Positions 13,001-25,000 of a DNA stretch of 64,000 nucleotides are shown here, piece by piece. The stretch spans positions 2,699,001 to 2,763,000 of the forward strand of contig NC_058496.1 in NCBI RefSeq assembly GCF_020382885.2, read 5' to 3'. Every line of letters begins with the position of its first letter. Position 1 is the stretch's first letter. This DNA comes from Scatophagus argus (taxonomy: Eukaryota; Chordata; Actinopteri; Scatophagidae). A model generated the notes under the pieces. That model was given only the letters and a program-made list of their open reading frames with translations. It searched no databases and had not been told where the DNA came from. A program made the translations under genes and the position numbers.

Positions 13001-13852
13001 GCTGAAAGTGACAGGGAAAAGACATGACAGCGTCAGACACATTAGCGCTCATCATTTTCCTGCAGCTTTACTTAATTTTACGTCGTCCTTTATTGCGCTT
13101 CAATTGAGTGGATGGACTCGGCTGTGTCACCTCCAGCTATTTCAGCCTATAAAAAGAGCGTATCAGGAATTGTCGTTTAAAATGCAGGATAAACTTTTTT
13201 CCCTCGCACTAACCTGATGAGTAGGGTGTACATTCTGAGAGCCAAGACGGCACATGTCATTCACAAATTACTCACACGTCTTTGGCGGGGAGGTTCCTGC
13301 CCTCGACAATTCTGAAATAAAGAGATGTGTTTTTGGCCATTTTTTAAGTCCAGTGAGCTTGTAATCCAATTCCTCCTATGTTCCCATACGCGCTCTTATA
13401 AATTGTGCTCTTCCCCTCCGAGTTTTCTTCATTTCATGGCACCTACGGCGCGTGACGGCGCGCAGCCCACCAGTAGCGCGCGACACAGGCGCGCATTCAT
13501 CCTCCAGCCCAGAGAGTCCTGCAGGTCCAGCCCCGTGGGACACAGCGTGGGCAGCCGAGCCGGCTTTCGGCGTTGTCCGTCTTATAGCAACTCCTCTTTT
13601 AAACGTTATGAACCATCAGGTGTGCCCATGCTGAAATAAACATATAATAATAATAAACAATCAGTTCAAAGCAGCGACACAGATTATTCATTTGCATATT
13701 TCACAACCTGTTTGTAAGTGGAGCCATTAAAAAACAAAACAAAACAAAAAACATGTCGTACTAATTTCCCCGTAAATTTAGTCATACCTGATGAGTGACT
13801 GGTCCTCAGGCGCGTCTCTCCTTTGATAGAATGCGCCACCTGGCGAATACAT
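957..13852 (-). CDS. RASAL1: RASAL1, Ras GTPase-activating-like protein (3' truncated by window)
   Basis: RASAL1 is a GAP1-family protein that accelerates GTP hydrolysis on Ras and is recruited to the plasma membrane by its calcium-sensing C2 domains. Coding exons on the minus strand, 5' to 3': 13852-13788, 13311-13276, 13001-12945, 11918-11805, 11419-11358, 9996-9867, 9342-9261, 9096-8956, 8822-8731, 8012-7895, 7750-7597, 4971-4907, 4628-4516, 3914-3722, 3569-3432, 2370-2226, 1129-957. All junctions are GT/AG and phases agree over 626 codons. C2A spans about residues 20-125. C2B spans about 150-260 and contains [17 protein letters not shown]. RasGAP spans about 300-545, with arginine finger R358 in TLFRSNSL and the FLR motif at 486-488. 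A PH domain starts near 583 and is cut by the window edge. [19 protein letters not shown] blocks fit RASAL1 better than RASA4. The first exon is the weak point: its N-terminus is about 12 residues longer than human, and its GTATGA donor is only fair. Confidence 0.93.
1721..2038 (+). repeat. Dispersed teleost repeat, copy A
   Basis: This stretch in a RASAL1 intron is a diverged copy of the sequence at 53850-54290, in the same orientation. Shared landmarks are GTCACCCACTGG at the left, then TTTATGGTCT, TTTGACTCT, GAGACCATAAACTC, CAACTGAGAAGTT, TTTTCTCAT, and a CATTAGAA end. Recalled teleost sequences contain the same landmarks, so it is probably a non-autonomous mobile repeat. No termini or target duplication were resolved. 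Confidence 0.7.
3366..3410. repeat. (TG)n / (CA)n microsatellite beside a RASAL1 5' splice site
   Basis: About 22 uninterrupted TG units on the plus strand, so the RASAL1 transcript reads CA repeats. The tract begins about 22 nt downstream of the donor of exon 3569-3432. Confidence 0.97.
4972..7596 (-). other. Large RASAL1 intron between the linker exon and the arginine-finger exon
   Basis: This 2.6-kb intron holds no recognisable exon. Its short ORFs (for example near 6000-6260 and 6550-6990) show no familiar motifs. It contains a strong RFX-type X-box match at 6741-6754 and some AT-rich sequence, but no repeat that I could delimit. Confidence 0.6.
6741..6754. promoter_or_regulatory. RFX X-box-like site in RASAL1 intron
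   Basis: GTTGCTATGGAAAC fits the palindromic X-box pattern RYYNYY-N2-RRNRAC at every position. RFX factors bind such sites in promoters and enhancers of ciliary genes. Only the sequence match supports function here. Confidence 0.4.
10007..10060. repeat. (CA)n / (TG)n microsatellite abutting a RASAL1 3' splice site
   Basis: About 27 CA units on the plus strand, read as TG (UG) in the RASAL1 transcript. It ends about 10 nt before the acceptor AG of exon 9996-9867, in the place of the usual polypyrimidine tract. Confidence 0.97.
10200..10345 (+). repeat. Fragment of an AATTAATC-type teleost repeat
   Basis: The stretch with CAATTAGCTGATCAACAGAAAA, then TATTTTGATAACCAATTAA and TGAGGATTTTCATCTTTTC, resembles a common fish interspersed repeat as I remember it. 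A related piece in opposite orientation lies at about 59255-59345. No termini were resolved. Confidence 0.5.
12021..12058 (+). repeat. ATCT-tetranucleotide tail (AATAAAG + TATC repeats)
   Basis: CAATAAAGTATCTATCTATC is a short simple repeat in a RASAL1 intron. Such tails typically end fish SINE or LINE copies, but no element body was recognised upstream. Confidence 0.55.
13440..13600. other. CpG-rich patch in RASAL1 intron 1
   Basis: This patch is unusually dense in CG and GCGCG words compared with its AT-rich flanks (for example GGCGCGTGACGGCGCGCAG). It lies between the first two RASAL1 coding exons, about 300 bp from the proposed start. It may be part of a promoter-associated CpG region or an alternative 5' exon. 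Overlapping plus-strand ORFs of about 60-100 codons are probably only a result of high GC. Confidence 0.4.
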
Positions 13853-14177
13853 TGACGTACTACAGGCACCATTACAGACAGGCACCTTGAGAGCCACCAA
13901 CTTGGGGTCCTCAGAGTGAATGGAGGCTAATAAACAACGGAAAGTAGGCGCAGCTAAAAACAACGCTTTCTTCTTTTTTGATCGGTTTAGAAACTTTAAA
14001 CACCTTTATTATCTTACGAACTTTAGTCGCTGCAGTTAGGTAACATAACGGTAAGGTTGGTTATCCTCTTTCTGGGCGAGTTTTAACTATAACCTAATTA
14101 AACTAACCCACACGTCAAGCTAGCTGAGTCTGTTGACCAACGTCCTGTTGCTGTGCTCCTTTAGTCAGTTTAAGGAG
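13853..14177. promoter_or_regulatory. Presumed bidirectional promoter RASAL1/DGCR6
   Basis: The start codons of RASAL1 (minus, 13852) and DGCR6 (plus, 14178) diverge and are separated by only 325 bp, so both promoters must overlap or lie in this gap or in upstream noncoding exons. I see no clear TATA box. A GCTAGC palindrome lies at about 14120. The inference depends on the RASAL1 first exon being right. Confidence 0.5.
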
Positions 14178-15211
14178 ATGGATAGTTATCCCGGAGTCAC
14201 TGGTGGGGATTCTTCAAAACAACAAGAGAGACATTACTACCTGTTATCTGAACTGCAAACCTTAGTCAAAGATTTACCAAGGTGATATTGACGATACTGA
14301 ACCCTCAGTGAAGACTTCATTCACAGATATGCGCAGAAGTGGTTTCATGGATACTAAAGGCCCATCTCGTGTTGCTCTTTCTCCGTGTTTAGCTCCTTCC
14401 AGCAGCGCCTGTCCTACAACACGCTGAGTGACCTGGCTCTGGCACTCATCGACGGGACGGTGTATGAGATTGTGCAGGGGCTCCTGGATATTCAGCATCT
14501 GACAGAGAAAAATCTGTACAACCAGAGACAGAAGCTGCACTGTGAACATCAAGGTTTGTGCTCTACTGAAAACATTCACTGACTATTGGGGTCTGAAGTT
14601 TTTTTGATTGATTGATTGACTGATATTTATTTGAACATAGATAGTTCATTATTGCCAGTGTCAGCCTGATGCTTGACAGGTTATTTCTTCTTGTGTGCAG
14701 CCCTCAAGCAGGATCTTGTCCGGAAGCACAAAGACGCTCTGCAGTCTTGCAAGTCTCACAACCTCGCTCTTCTCAAATCAAACCATCAGTCAGAGCTGGA
14801 TGTAAGGCCCTGATATACCTGTACCTCCAACACTATCATGTTCTTTTTCTTTTTCTAATATAGTTGTGTGTTTTGTTATCAGGCTCTGGAAATCCGTGTG
14901 CGAGAGGAGCAAAAAATGATGGATAAGAAGATTGTGGCAGAAATGGACCAAAAGGTGATAGACCAGCAAAACACCCTGGAGAAGGCTGGGGTGCCTGGGT
15001 TTTATATCACCACTAACCCTCAGGTGAACATCTACACCTCTCTACTCACCGCAGCTGTGATGCAGACAGATGTCCAGCAGATGGCGATGTTTGTCCTAAC
15101 TAATTTCCCTTCGAACTCTGTGCATTATTTCAGGAGCTCACAATGCAGATGAACCTACTAGAACTGATCCTCAAGCTTCAACAGAAGGAGTCACAATCTG
15201 GAGTCCTTTGA
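14178..15211 (+). CDS. DGCR6: DGCR6 coiled-coil protein
   Basis: The gene has five coding exons: 14178-14281, 14393-14553, 14701-14801, 14883-15023 and 15134-15211. Joined, they give 194 residues (human DGCR6 is 220), with consistent phases and GT/AG junctions. Blocks match the remembered human protein closely: [71 protein letters not shown] and [14 protein letters not shown]. The middle is a heptad-rich coiled coil. DGCR6 maps to the DiGeorge/22q11 region in human. Its molecular role is poorly known; it has been linked to neural crest migration and to binding the GABA-B receptor. The chosen ATG follows AAGGAG, has G at +4, and is the only in-frame ATG before the conserved block. The C-terminus is shorter than in human. 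Confidence 0.95.
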
Positions 15212-17084
15212 GAAAAAGGCCCAATTTACAAAAGAGAAAAACAACATGCAATGACCACAGATGGTTTATGCTTACAGTCCAGTGACTGTGAAATTCAACA
15301 TGTGGCATCAACAACATGTTCAGGAAATGTCTATTCCTTGTTGGTATGAGTGTAATATTCACTTCCAAATCCGGCAGGAGAGGGCTGGTTCCTGTACGTA
15401 CAAGTAAGATGTTTTCAGTCCTGGAGGAGAGCAGTCGCAGTGACATCACACGTTGTAAAGCACATAAATGTCATGTTACGGACTGTCAGATTAGGAAGTT
15501 GTTGGAAGACATATGCGGGTTTAAGCCAGAGAGGGTCAGTGCTTTGCTTAAGGACACAGAGTTTACTGTAAATGGGATTATTGTCCTGACCATCCTGTGG
15601 TGAGATGGTCTCTCCTCAAAGACTTCCTGATGCCTTTGGAGAAGTCATTACCAGAAAAGGAGTATTTTACTGCTGTGTGTGTACACACACACAGACAGTA
15701 ACAGTAACTTTCCACACATACCTCGTGTCACTGTGAAAGTTGTTTGGGCAGATTGTGCTTTTGTACCTGCTCTTCATGTAAATCAGCCACCAGACCCTGG
15801 AGAAATGGACCAACTGCCACTGCCCTCAGGATGTTGACTTCCAATGTATAAAATAGAAGTAAAATGTAAAAGGTATCAGTTCCAGGCAGATGCCTCCGCT
15901 TTGAGAAAACTTCTTCTTTCTGCAGCTGTTGTGCTTTTATCTGTTCAGTTTGTTTTAGTTGTGTTGGTACTTAGGGTGCAAATTAAATGTTGAGTGAACC
16001 CCTTCACGTTCACATTGTTTAAGAATGTCAGTTTGTGTTAATGATCGTGTGTATGGCACGAACACAGCTGGTGCGGACAGTCCACTAAATGCATACTTAT
16101 CTTCATACAACTGATGCTTTTGCGAGTCCCAGAATGTTTTGTGTAAATCTTATTGCTGTAGCACTGTTCAAAGTTATTTCATCAGGAGGCTTCCAAGTCA
16201 AGTCAGATTTATTTATATAGTCAAAATTACAAATCACAATACCAGTCAATGTCCTTAGACTGGTGATTCAAGGACCCCCTCTTTAAAAACCTCCACCTGT
16301 TTGTGGGTAGTTTGATTAGATAACAAAAAGAAAAGATTCTTGCAGTTGACTGTCTTCACCTGTGAGGCTCAGTCTCAGGAATGTGTGTTTAACCAGACTA
16401 TAGATTTGATCAGCACCTTAAATCGTAACTTCTCCCTGTGGAGGAACACAAACCCAAACCTGATGTGTCTTAAACTGAGGTTGACATGATCTTTTATGTT
16501 CATCACAATTGGACTTTTATAACCATCTTCAGATCATAAGGACCATTAGAGGTCCAGACTTCCGTTAAGCCCCTGACTAGCAGGTTTCATTTCACATCTC
16601 TCTTCTTTAGGCTCACTACTGACCAGATGTAACAGACATCTGAAGGCTCCTGAAGGCTCCGTGGTCGGACAGCATTTTGATGTGCTGGGCCCACACCTGC
16701 TTCATCAGCTGTCCCTTGGGGTAAAAACTAAATGAAACCATCGGGCTTGTTTACCTTTTATCATGAACACAATGGGTTTTTTTGTTGTTGTTGTTTTTAT
16801 GACAACAACATGTTGTTGTTGTTGTTATGTTTTTTATGTGGCTAACAGACCTCAATAGAAGACGTCCCTTAGTTAATATATTTTTATCACGTGGCACGTG
16901 TCCTAATTATGATCTTGTGTGCATAAGATAAAATAAAACATTAAATAATACGTTATCTCTGAGGACCCGTAAGGCTCCAACTTAACATGTTGCACAATGT
17001 TTGTTTTCTGCTGTTTTTACTTTGCCAACCCTAAATGCTAACTTTTCTTACACAATACGCACGATTGTCAGACAGTCTCAGACG
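15212..17084. other. DGCR6 3' region and DGCR6-SLC7A4 intergenic sequence
   Basis: The start is the DGCR6 3' UTR; an ATTAAA at 15982-15987 could be its poly(A) signal. A 95-codon plus-strand ORF (15316-15603) lies inside but matches no family I know. A fragment with TTTATTTATATAG at about 16198-16290 resembles the tail of a dispersed fish repeat. At 16783-16832 is a GTT/AAC-rich self-complementary stretch. No further gene was seen. Confidence 0.55.
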
Positions 17085-17341
17085 ATTTATATGCGACCCA
17101 CATGGTCAAGGTCCGGGGACGGCCGGCTCTCCTGCCCCTCTGAGTCCTGGGTGGGGCGCGGAGGGGCGGAGAGGAAGTCCTGTCAGCAGGACCGGAGAGG
17201 TGACTACGCCTTTAAGCCGTCCAGGCGGTGCGTGTTGGTTTTATTCCTCGACGCACCTTCTGCTCCATCACCAGACGATGTACTTCGGCAGCTCCTGGCG
17301 ACGCCGGACTCGCAGCACACATGAGACCCTGAACAACAACG
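17085..17341 (+). other. SLC7A4: Probable noncoding first exon and promoter of SLC7A4
   Basis: This is a GC-rich, CpG-containing block ending in the strong donor G|GTAAGC at 17341/17342. The next good acceptor, TCTTGCAG|GT, is at 18558/18559 and begins the exon with the SLC7A4 start codon. This arrangement suggests a 5' UTR exon with a 1.2-kb intron. The 5' boundary cannot be fixed without transcript data. Short ORFs inside on both strands look like GC-driven noise. Confidence 0.5.
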
Positions 17342-18640
17342 GTAAGCGACGATGAACTTCTGCCGTGTCTCCTGTCGTTTCCCTCTGTGTGGTTGCAATG
17401 GGAATCCCGTTCATGGATCCCACCTGCCTCGCGAAAGCGGACTGCGGTGTCGCTCTGCGTGTCCAGAGCATCCCGCACAGAGAGGAAGCTCTAACGAGCC
17501 TCGTTTTGCGTTTCCATTTTGTTATAAATGATTGATGTTGCATTAAAACGACGCTAATTGTCCTCGTCGGCCATCCCCCGCACCGCATGCGGTCACGGAT
17601 ACAGTCTGAAATGAACATGACGTGCAAACGGCTGGTTTAATGGCAGCGGTTTTATTTCTAGAGGGGAATAAAGCGTTACGTAATTGTAACGAAGGCATCC
17701 TGTTTTCGCCGTGTGCGTGTCGAGGCCAGCAGTCGGATGTTGCACCGCCTGGAGGATGATGCTGCTTTGCGGTGAGAGGATTAAACGTTAAAACAAACAA
17801 ACAAAAAAAACACGCACATCCTCCTTCGTTGGTGAATTTAAAGCGTTTATCTCACACATCAGCGTACCGGATTCCTTTAAGATGACGTGTGCCGGCCCTG
17901 CGATGAGCGCCCAGTGATACAATACATTTTAAAGAGTGAAAGAGCCACGTAGACGGTCTGTTCAGGTGGCTGGCTGATTCCTGGGATTAATTGGACTATT
18001 TCTTTTATATCACTTACTCCAAGTTAATATGTCGTTTTTACTGCTACTAAATATAACGGCTGTGCAATCAGAAATGTTACCTTTAGGTCTCCTGTATAAA
18101 ATTAAATATAAAGTAATAATAATTCCTCTCATTTAAATAACTTCATCTTTCCATTAAATGACCATCAGCATATTCATTTATTTATGTTATATGAATTAAA
18201 ATGGTTTTAAATGTAAGTACTGACACTATTGTTTTCATTGTCCAGACTGCGAGGATGAAGAGCTAATTTCCTTAAACACAGAGGCCAAGCTATTCTGTGT
18301 CCAAATTGGTTTAGCACAGACCCACATGTCTGTCTGCATTGTGTGGGATGTTTCAAGCCAAACACCAGACCCCACCCTGCAGACGTATGACAGCATGTCC
18401 AACCAAACAGCAAAACTGTGAACATAAAGTGCATTTAGTTCAGTCATCATTGTGTGGTTCCTGATGTGGCCTGAATGTGGCGTTTGGAGGTTAAAACATT
18501 CAGACCACATAAACACGCAGCAGCTTCTACCGCTCTGATGTACTTGTTTGTCTTGCAGGTCAGCGTCATAGACAGGTAATGGATCAAGCGTGAGTGTCAC
18601 AACACCATCCTGCCCAGCTGGCCTCTCTGACTCCATAACC

Positions 18641-21600
18641 ATGGCGACTTGTCCGAGGGGCTGCGCCCCAGCGGTGCATCTTTGTCAGAAACTGAACCGA
18701 CTCAAGACCCTGGAGGATGACATGATGGTCACGTCGCTGAAACGCTGCCTCTCCACCCTGGACCTGACTCTGTTGGGAATCGGTGGCATGGTGGGCTCCG
18801 GGCTCTATGTCCTGACAGGCACAGTGGCTAAAGACATGGTTGGGCCTGCTGTCATCATATCCTTCCTATTTGCAGGCATTGCTTCTCTGCTGGCCGCCTT
18901 TTGTTATGCAGAATTTGGGGCACGCATCCCCAAAACAGGATCTGCCTACATGTTTACCTATGTCTCTGTCGGAGAGATCTGGGCCTTTCTCATTGGCTGG
19001 AATGTCATTCTGGAGAACATGATTGGCGGCGCTGCTGTGGCACGTGCCTGGAGCGGCTATCTGGACTCCATTTTTAACCACGCCATCCAGAACTTCACGG
19101 AGACACACATTATGCAGTGGAACGTGCCCTTCCTTGCCCATTACCCCGACATTCTTGCAGCAGGGATTTTAGTAGTTGCCTCATTCTTCATTTCGTTTGG
19201 AGTTCAAGTGTCTTCTTATCTCAACCATATCTTCTCCACTATTAGTATGGGTGTCATCATTTTCATCCTGATCTTTGGCTTTATGCTGGCTGAACCAGCC
19301 AACTGGAGCCAGAAAGAAGGAGGTTTTGCACCTTTCGGACTTTCTGGAATACTGTCGGGCTCTGCCACGTGCTTCTACGCGTTTGTAGGTTTTGATGTAA
19401 TTGCGTCCTCGAGCGAGGAGGCAAAGAACCCACAGAAGGCTGTTCCCATTGCCACTGCGATCTCCCTCGGACTGGCAGCGTCTGCTTACATCCTGGTCTC
19501 TACAGTGCTCACACTAATGGTACCCTGGCATACGCTGGACCCCAACTCTGCTCTGGCGGATGCTTTCTTCCGACGTGGTTACAGCTGGGCTGGAATTGTT
19601 GTGGCAGTGGGTTCCATCTGTGGTGAGTGTCCATCTTTGACAGACATGTACATTTGAACTGGCTGACAGTGCTGTGCTTTGACTTCTCATAATGATTCTC
19701 TGTTCCCATTTCCAGCCATGAACACCGTGCTGCTCTGTAATCTCTTTTCCCTCCCTCGCATTGTGTACGCCATGGCAGAGGATGGGTTGTTCTTCTCCAT
19801 TTTCGCACGGGTCAATCCGGTCACCAAAGTCCCCGTCAATGCTATATTGGTGTTTGGGTTGCTCATGGCCACCATGGCTCTCATCTTTGATCTGGAGGCC
19901 TTGGTTCAGTTCCTGTCCATCGGCACCCTCCTGGCATACACGTTTGTGGCAGCAAGTGTTATTGTGCTGCGCTTCCAGCCTGAGAAAACCAGCTGCAAGG
20001 GAACCGCTTCCACAACTCCAAACCCTAATGCTGAGCCTGCCCCTGACGCCTTGGAGTCTCAGACCATAACCGAGGACAGCGGGGAGCTGAAGCAGTACGA
20101 GTCCTTCTCTGACAAACTCCAGCTGGTGGAGAGGCAGAAGACAAGAGAGCAGCGTGGGGTGGGGCAGCTGAAGGCCTACTGGGAGCCGTACCTGGGCAGG
20201 CTGCTTGGGGAATGTGAGCCGGGCGAGGTGGTGGCCATCTGCGTGCTGACTCTGATTGTGAGCTCAGTCTCCCTTTGCGCTGTGCTCGAATTCGGAAGGG
20301 ACCAGCTGCAGCTGCCAATCTGGAGCTTTGCAACACTGCTGGTGATTTTTAGCTTAGCGTTTGTTTTCAGCCTGGCGCTCATATGGATTCACGAACCACA
20401 AACCAACAGCAAAACATTCCAGGTGAGATCCTCACAACTCTGCGATTGGATGATGCTGTCTCTCACTTGTAATTTGCTTCTCATAATTCTGGGTGGGGTG
20501 CAGATTAAATGCATACACTCACTTGAAGCCAAATGTTATTGTTGTGAAAAGTGCGTTACCCGTGATTGGCGTATGTCTGATGTTTTATTGTTGTATAGGT
20601 ACCTTTGGTTCCACTGACTCCGGGTGCCAGCATCCTCATCAATGTATTCCTTATGATGAAGCTCAGTCCTCTAACCTGGGTTCGATTCACCGTATGGATC
20701 GCTATAGGTGAGAAGGCACCAGGCAGAGAACACAGTGGAAAACCTCATCTCCCCTTTTGCATAGTTGTTCAAACATATTCCTGTAAAATAAATACACTTT
20801 TTGTGCAGCATATAAGGTGGCAAAATGGATTTCTTCAAAGGTATACACAAACTCTGCATTGTGTGTTGTTAAGGTTATTGTGGCTACTTAAAGGTTGTGC
20901 AAATGTCTCTCAGTAAGCAGAATGAATAAACATCTCCCTTCGGGTGCTAGTAAACCTAATGTATGTATGTGCCAGGTCTACATTATCAGATTAAACATTT
21001 TCTATATTGTAGGGCAGTAGAGAAAGCTTTTCCTCTGAGGATGTAGCAGTAATGCCCTGTCAGTAAAGGGGATCACTGGGGAAACATGATTAGCTGCATT
21101 AGCTTTAAGCTTATCTGGACCAGTAAACCGTTTAAACACCTCTGTCAGACTGGAACAAGTTAACAAGATGCACACGCATGGAATGTTACATTTGACAGGG
21201 GCCCGGGCTTGGCTCTTTTCGTTTCCCTGGAGAAAGAAACGGCCACTTACCTTCCATAATGGCCACTGAAGGGAAAAAATGTGGGATTTCTTCATTCGAC
21301 TCAGAGTTAAAGCCATCAATATTCCACCAAGAGTAAATCCAAGCTGATTAAAGAACTGGAATTTCAGTGATTACGGTAAATGTGAAGCTTTAGACATATG
21401 TAGGGCTTCTGAAAGACTTTTTTATCTATGGGGATGTTGGCCTTTCAGTCAGTCATCGTATAAACAAACAACATACAACACCAGTTGGATGGATTGCCAT
21501 TAAACTTAGTATGCACACATTCACACGCCCCTCAAGATGCACGTTAAGTTGAGAGTAGTACAAAAACAGGTCAGACACTCTGGCTTCATCTGCATTTCTC

Positions 21601-22082
21601 GTTTGTTTGGATTTAAGTTTCTGTTCTCAGGCCTTTTACAAGATCAACATTTGAAGCAAACCTGAGGGCTGAAACTTCATCTGAGCAAAAGAGACTATAA
21701 AATGTCTATTTCAGGGTTTTATAGCACAGATACATTGATTTTGCCCACAGAGAAGAAAACATCAACATTTAACAACACAAACCTTTGTTTTTGTCCAGCC
21801 TTTCTCACCTGTGCACAGTGCACCTTGACTCGAAAGTCATTACAGTTGGATGTGTTTCGTGCTGCTGTTTTCCCAGGTCTGCTTGTGTATTTTGGCTATG
21901 GGATCTGGCACAGTAAGGAGGGCACACGGGAGCTGCAGCCCAAAGACATGGCCGCCCGCTACGTGGTGCTACCCAGCGGCAGCCTGGTAGAGACAGTGCA
22001 GTCTGTCCAACCCGATGGACAAGTGGACCACATCAGCCCCTCCACTGAGTCCACAGCTGAGGACCACGCAGGAAAGAGATGA
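18641..22082 (+). CDS. SLC7A4: SLC7A4, cationic amino-acid transporter-like protein CAT-4
   Basis: The gene has four coding exons: 18641-19622, 19716-20422, 20599-20707 and 21877-22082. They encode 667 residues (human 635). The coding ATG lies 82 nt into an exon whose acceptor is at 18558. It belongs to the APC superfamily, CAT subfamily, with about 14 membrane segments. The first helix carries LLGIGGMVGSGLYVLTG, the substrate-site GSG loop. Other near-identical blocks are TGSAYMFTYVSVGE, LIGWNVILENMIGGAAVARAWSGYL, SCFYAFVGFDVIA-type sequence, SSEEAKNP, and VSTVLTLMVPWHTLDP. The C-terminal exon has VYFGYGIWHSKE. Human CAT-4 is plasma-membrane located, but no clear cationic amino-acid transport has been shown for it alone, so the substrate should not be assumed. 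The loop after residue ~440 is longer than in human and acidic/polar. The intron before the last exon is about 1.2 kb. Confidence 0.97.
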
Positions 22083-25000
22083 TGTGTGACCAAACATAGT
22101 CAGTACTACTGCCTGGTGTTTTCTCTTGTGTCCCACTCATACGCTGTACTATTACTTGTGTACTCTGCATCTCACTCCCTTTAGCGCGTGACCGGCCTGC
22201 CACAGTCTGTACTTGTTGCTCTGCAAATGTTAGAACACCACAGGGGGGGATGCACGCTCTCCGTCTGGTTGTGAAGCATATTTGTATTTTATCTTGTAAC
22301 ACTCGAATGTACAGTAGAGAGCTTTATTACTGTCCTGCACACTGTAATGCATCAATGTTGTGCTATATCCTTTAAGACCAGCTCCTTTCCCGCAACTTCG
22401 CCAGTTTGTCAGCATCCATTTTGTTATAAGGTGCTTTTTTTGTGACAAACTGTGCTTCTAGTTAAGCACATACACTGGATGGGTTTCTTTTAAAGGTATA
22501 CTAGGCAGGGCAGAAACCAAAACATTATATAGACTTAAAGAGTTACCTCTAGTATAGCTGTTGGTCAGCAATGTTGCATAAAGAGCTGCATGTCAGTGTG
22601 TTTGCCCGAGGGTGGGGCTCAGCTTAGCACACACAGGCAGACCACAGAGGCAAGCAGAGGATGGGAGGAGAAGGAGGAGGTGTTAATTTGCACTTTTGAA
22701 TTTAACTGCCACAAAACCGGAAAGGAAATCAGTATTTTAGTTGTCACATTCACAGTTTTGTCACCCCTAATGTTGCTCCCTCTCTTCGATTCGCTCGGCT
22801 GTCGAGCCGGGGAGGAAGGGCCAACTAATTTTGGTGTGTTTTCAAACAGCCATCAACAAATTCTGCATAGTATACCTTTAAATATTAACCTTGAGAGGAA
22901 AATCAACATTCACAAACTGTCATCTTTGGAAGATTTCATTTTGACTATAGTAAGCATCATTTGTTGCATGTGTTTGTTTGTTTTTCAGTTAAGCAGAGGA
23001 ATGCACAGACTTTTGTGAGTTTGCATTTTTGCCTTTTTTCTCAAATTCTTCTCCCCAAAGCCTCAGGAGAAACTTCAGACTCTCACCATTTGAATCCTCT
23101 CAGTCCATTACCTCCTTTTGGTACTCATAGCCTGCCCTGACAATAGTGGTTTCTTCCAAATCATTTAGTCACATATTCTAATTGATGTATTTATTTTTCT
23201 GTTATTACTTTGGGTGTTTTGCTTTTATACAGGTCTAATTTGCTTCACTTTTTTCTGAGTTTCCCTTTTATGCCACTTCTGTCATTTTTGTGTGTCGTGG
23301 TATCTGAGTTGTCCAAGTTATGTCTCCATTAAGAGCTCGTGTTCACCTTTTAAGTGGCTGAACAACACTTCAGTGCTTCACTTAATCTCCAAAACCTGAT
23401 CCCATGACCCCGTTCTTTTTTGCGTCACTGATCTTGTTCTTGTGCAGTCTTTTCTCACGCGCAGCCCTCTCCTCTTTTCCCCTGTTGGCATGAGATTAGA
23501 AATCAAAACACAGAGATTACAGAACTTTTACTTTGTCATATGACGGACTTCCTGAGATAGCCTGAGAGATAATTAGATTACTGGATATATCCATAAGACA
23601 AGCACAAACCTATTGAGTTCTTCACACACAGGGTAGAAGGTTGGCGGGCAGGCAGACGCTGGTGGTTGCATTAAACCCGGGATGTGCTTCATCTCACTGC
23701 GGCGTCCGTAATCCCAGCAGATTTGCAGCAGTCTGCAGCCTGACCTAGATTAGAGAAAGGCACACATGTGAGAACGCTCAGATAACATTCCCACAGCCTG
23801 CACTTGTAGACAGCAGTGTCAGCAAGTGAACATGAGGCTTTTTGTACCGATCAGGTAAATGTACTCACTTTTTAAATTTCGGTTTGTGTTTGCATGTGTT
23901 ACATAAGAAACCAATGGCCTTAAACATGTTGTAACCAATGCAGACTGAATTCCAAAGTGAATCACTCTCAGTTGTTTCATTTATTGTCTGTTAGATAAAT
24001 ACACACACATCTTCATGACTTCTGATTATGAAACCAAAACACAACTATCAAAAAGGAGAATTTTGTACAAGTTTGCACACTGAAAACTGCTACCTGGTGT
24101 TTTTTGTCTCAGTCGTGCTTTTGATGTCAGGGCCAGTGACGGATATTGTCTTCGGGGCTTTTTTAAGCAGAACATTCTTTCACAGTTATAAATTAACCAG
24201 TTCTTTTATTACTTCTGAGTGGTATTGTATTCTGTACTTGCACATTTCTCAGATCTTTCTGTTATGGTGTATGTCTGTAAAAAAAAATGCAAAAGACTGT
24301 GTTATATATGAAAAATAAATGTTTTGAAGCAGCATTTGCAAAAAGTCTGACTGCAGTATTACTTCAAAGAATCACACCCTGTAAGGTTTAGAGAACATTA
24401 GTTATGAAGATGGTATTTAATTTGCCTCACAGCGTTCACAGTAGCTTTCATCTGGTGTGTGCACAAGATGCACAAGAAAAGGTTTTTATCGGTGCAATAA
24501 CTCTCTTTGCTACACTTTATTTCAGAACAGACATGAATCATTTCTTTTTCACTTGTCTATTACATAATAAAGAAGTGAACATTTCAGCCCGCCACACTTC
24601 TCGATTAACATGACTAAATGCCAGTCAGGCGTAGTGCTGATGTAACGTTCACTGACATCTGTGGCTTAAGACTAACTTCAATTACATGCTTGACAACATG
24701 ACTGTATGATTAACCCAATTAGCGGTTGGACCCTCAGGGCACAAGCTGTCGCGTGAATGACTGAAAGTATTGATCAGGTGCTCATTTAGGTATAGCAGAT
24801 CAAAGTGAAGATGACTTGTAGTGCCAGTCAGTTACGAGTACTTACTCGTTTTCATTATTTGTCAGGTTAATGAAGACAAAGATCCAAGAGCAAATACAAA
24901 ATGTTTTTCTGACACGCTAAGTCTCTCGGGCTCCCTGCTTCCTGACTCAGGTTACTCACCTGAGCTCATGACATCTCAAAATTCCACTCAATGTTGGACA

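Noticed and set aside
16783-16832. Functional hairpin from GTT/AAC repeats
   Set aside because: Low-complexity simple repeat; the self-complementarity follows from its composition.
22590-23018. 142-codon ORF after SLC7A4
   Set aside because: It lies mostly inside a TTAA-flanked MITE in the presumed 3' UTR and matches no protein known to me.
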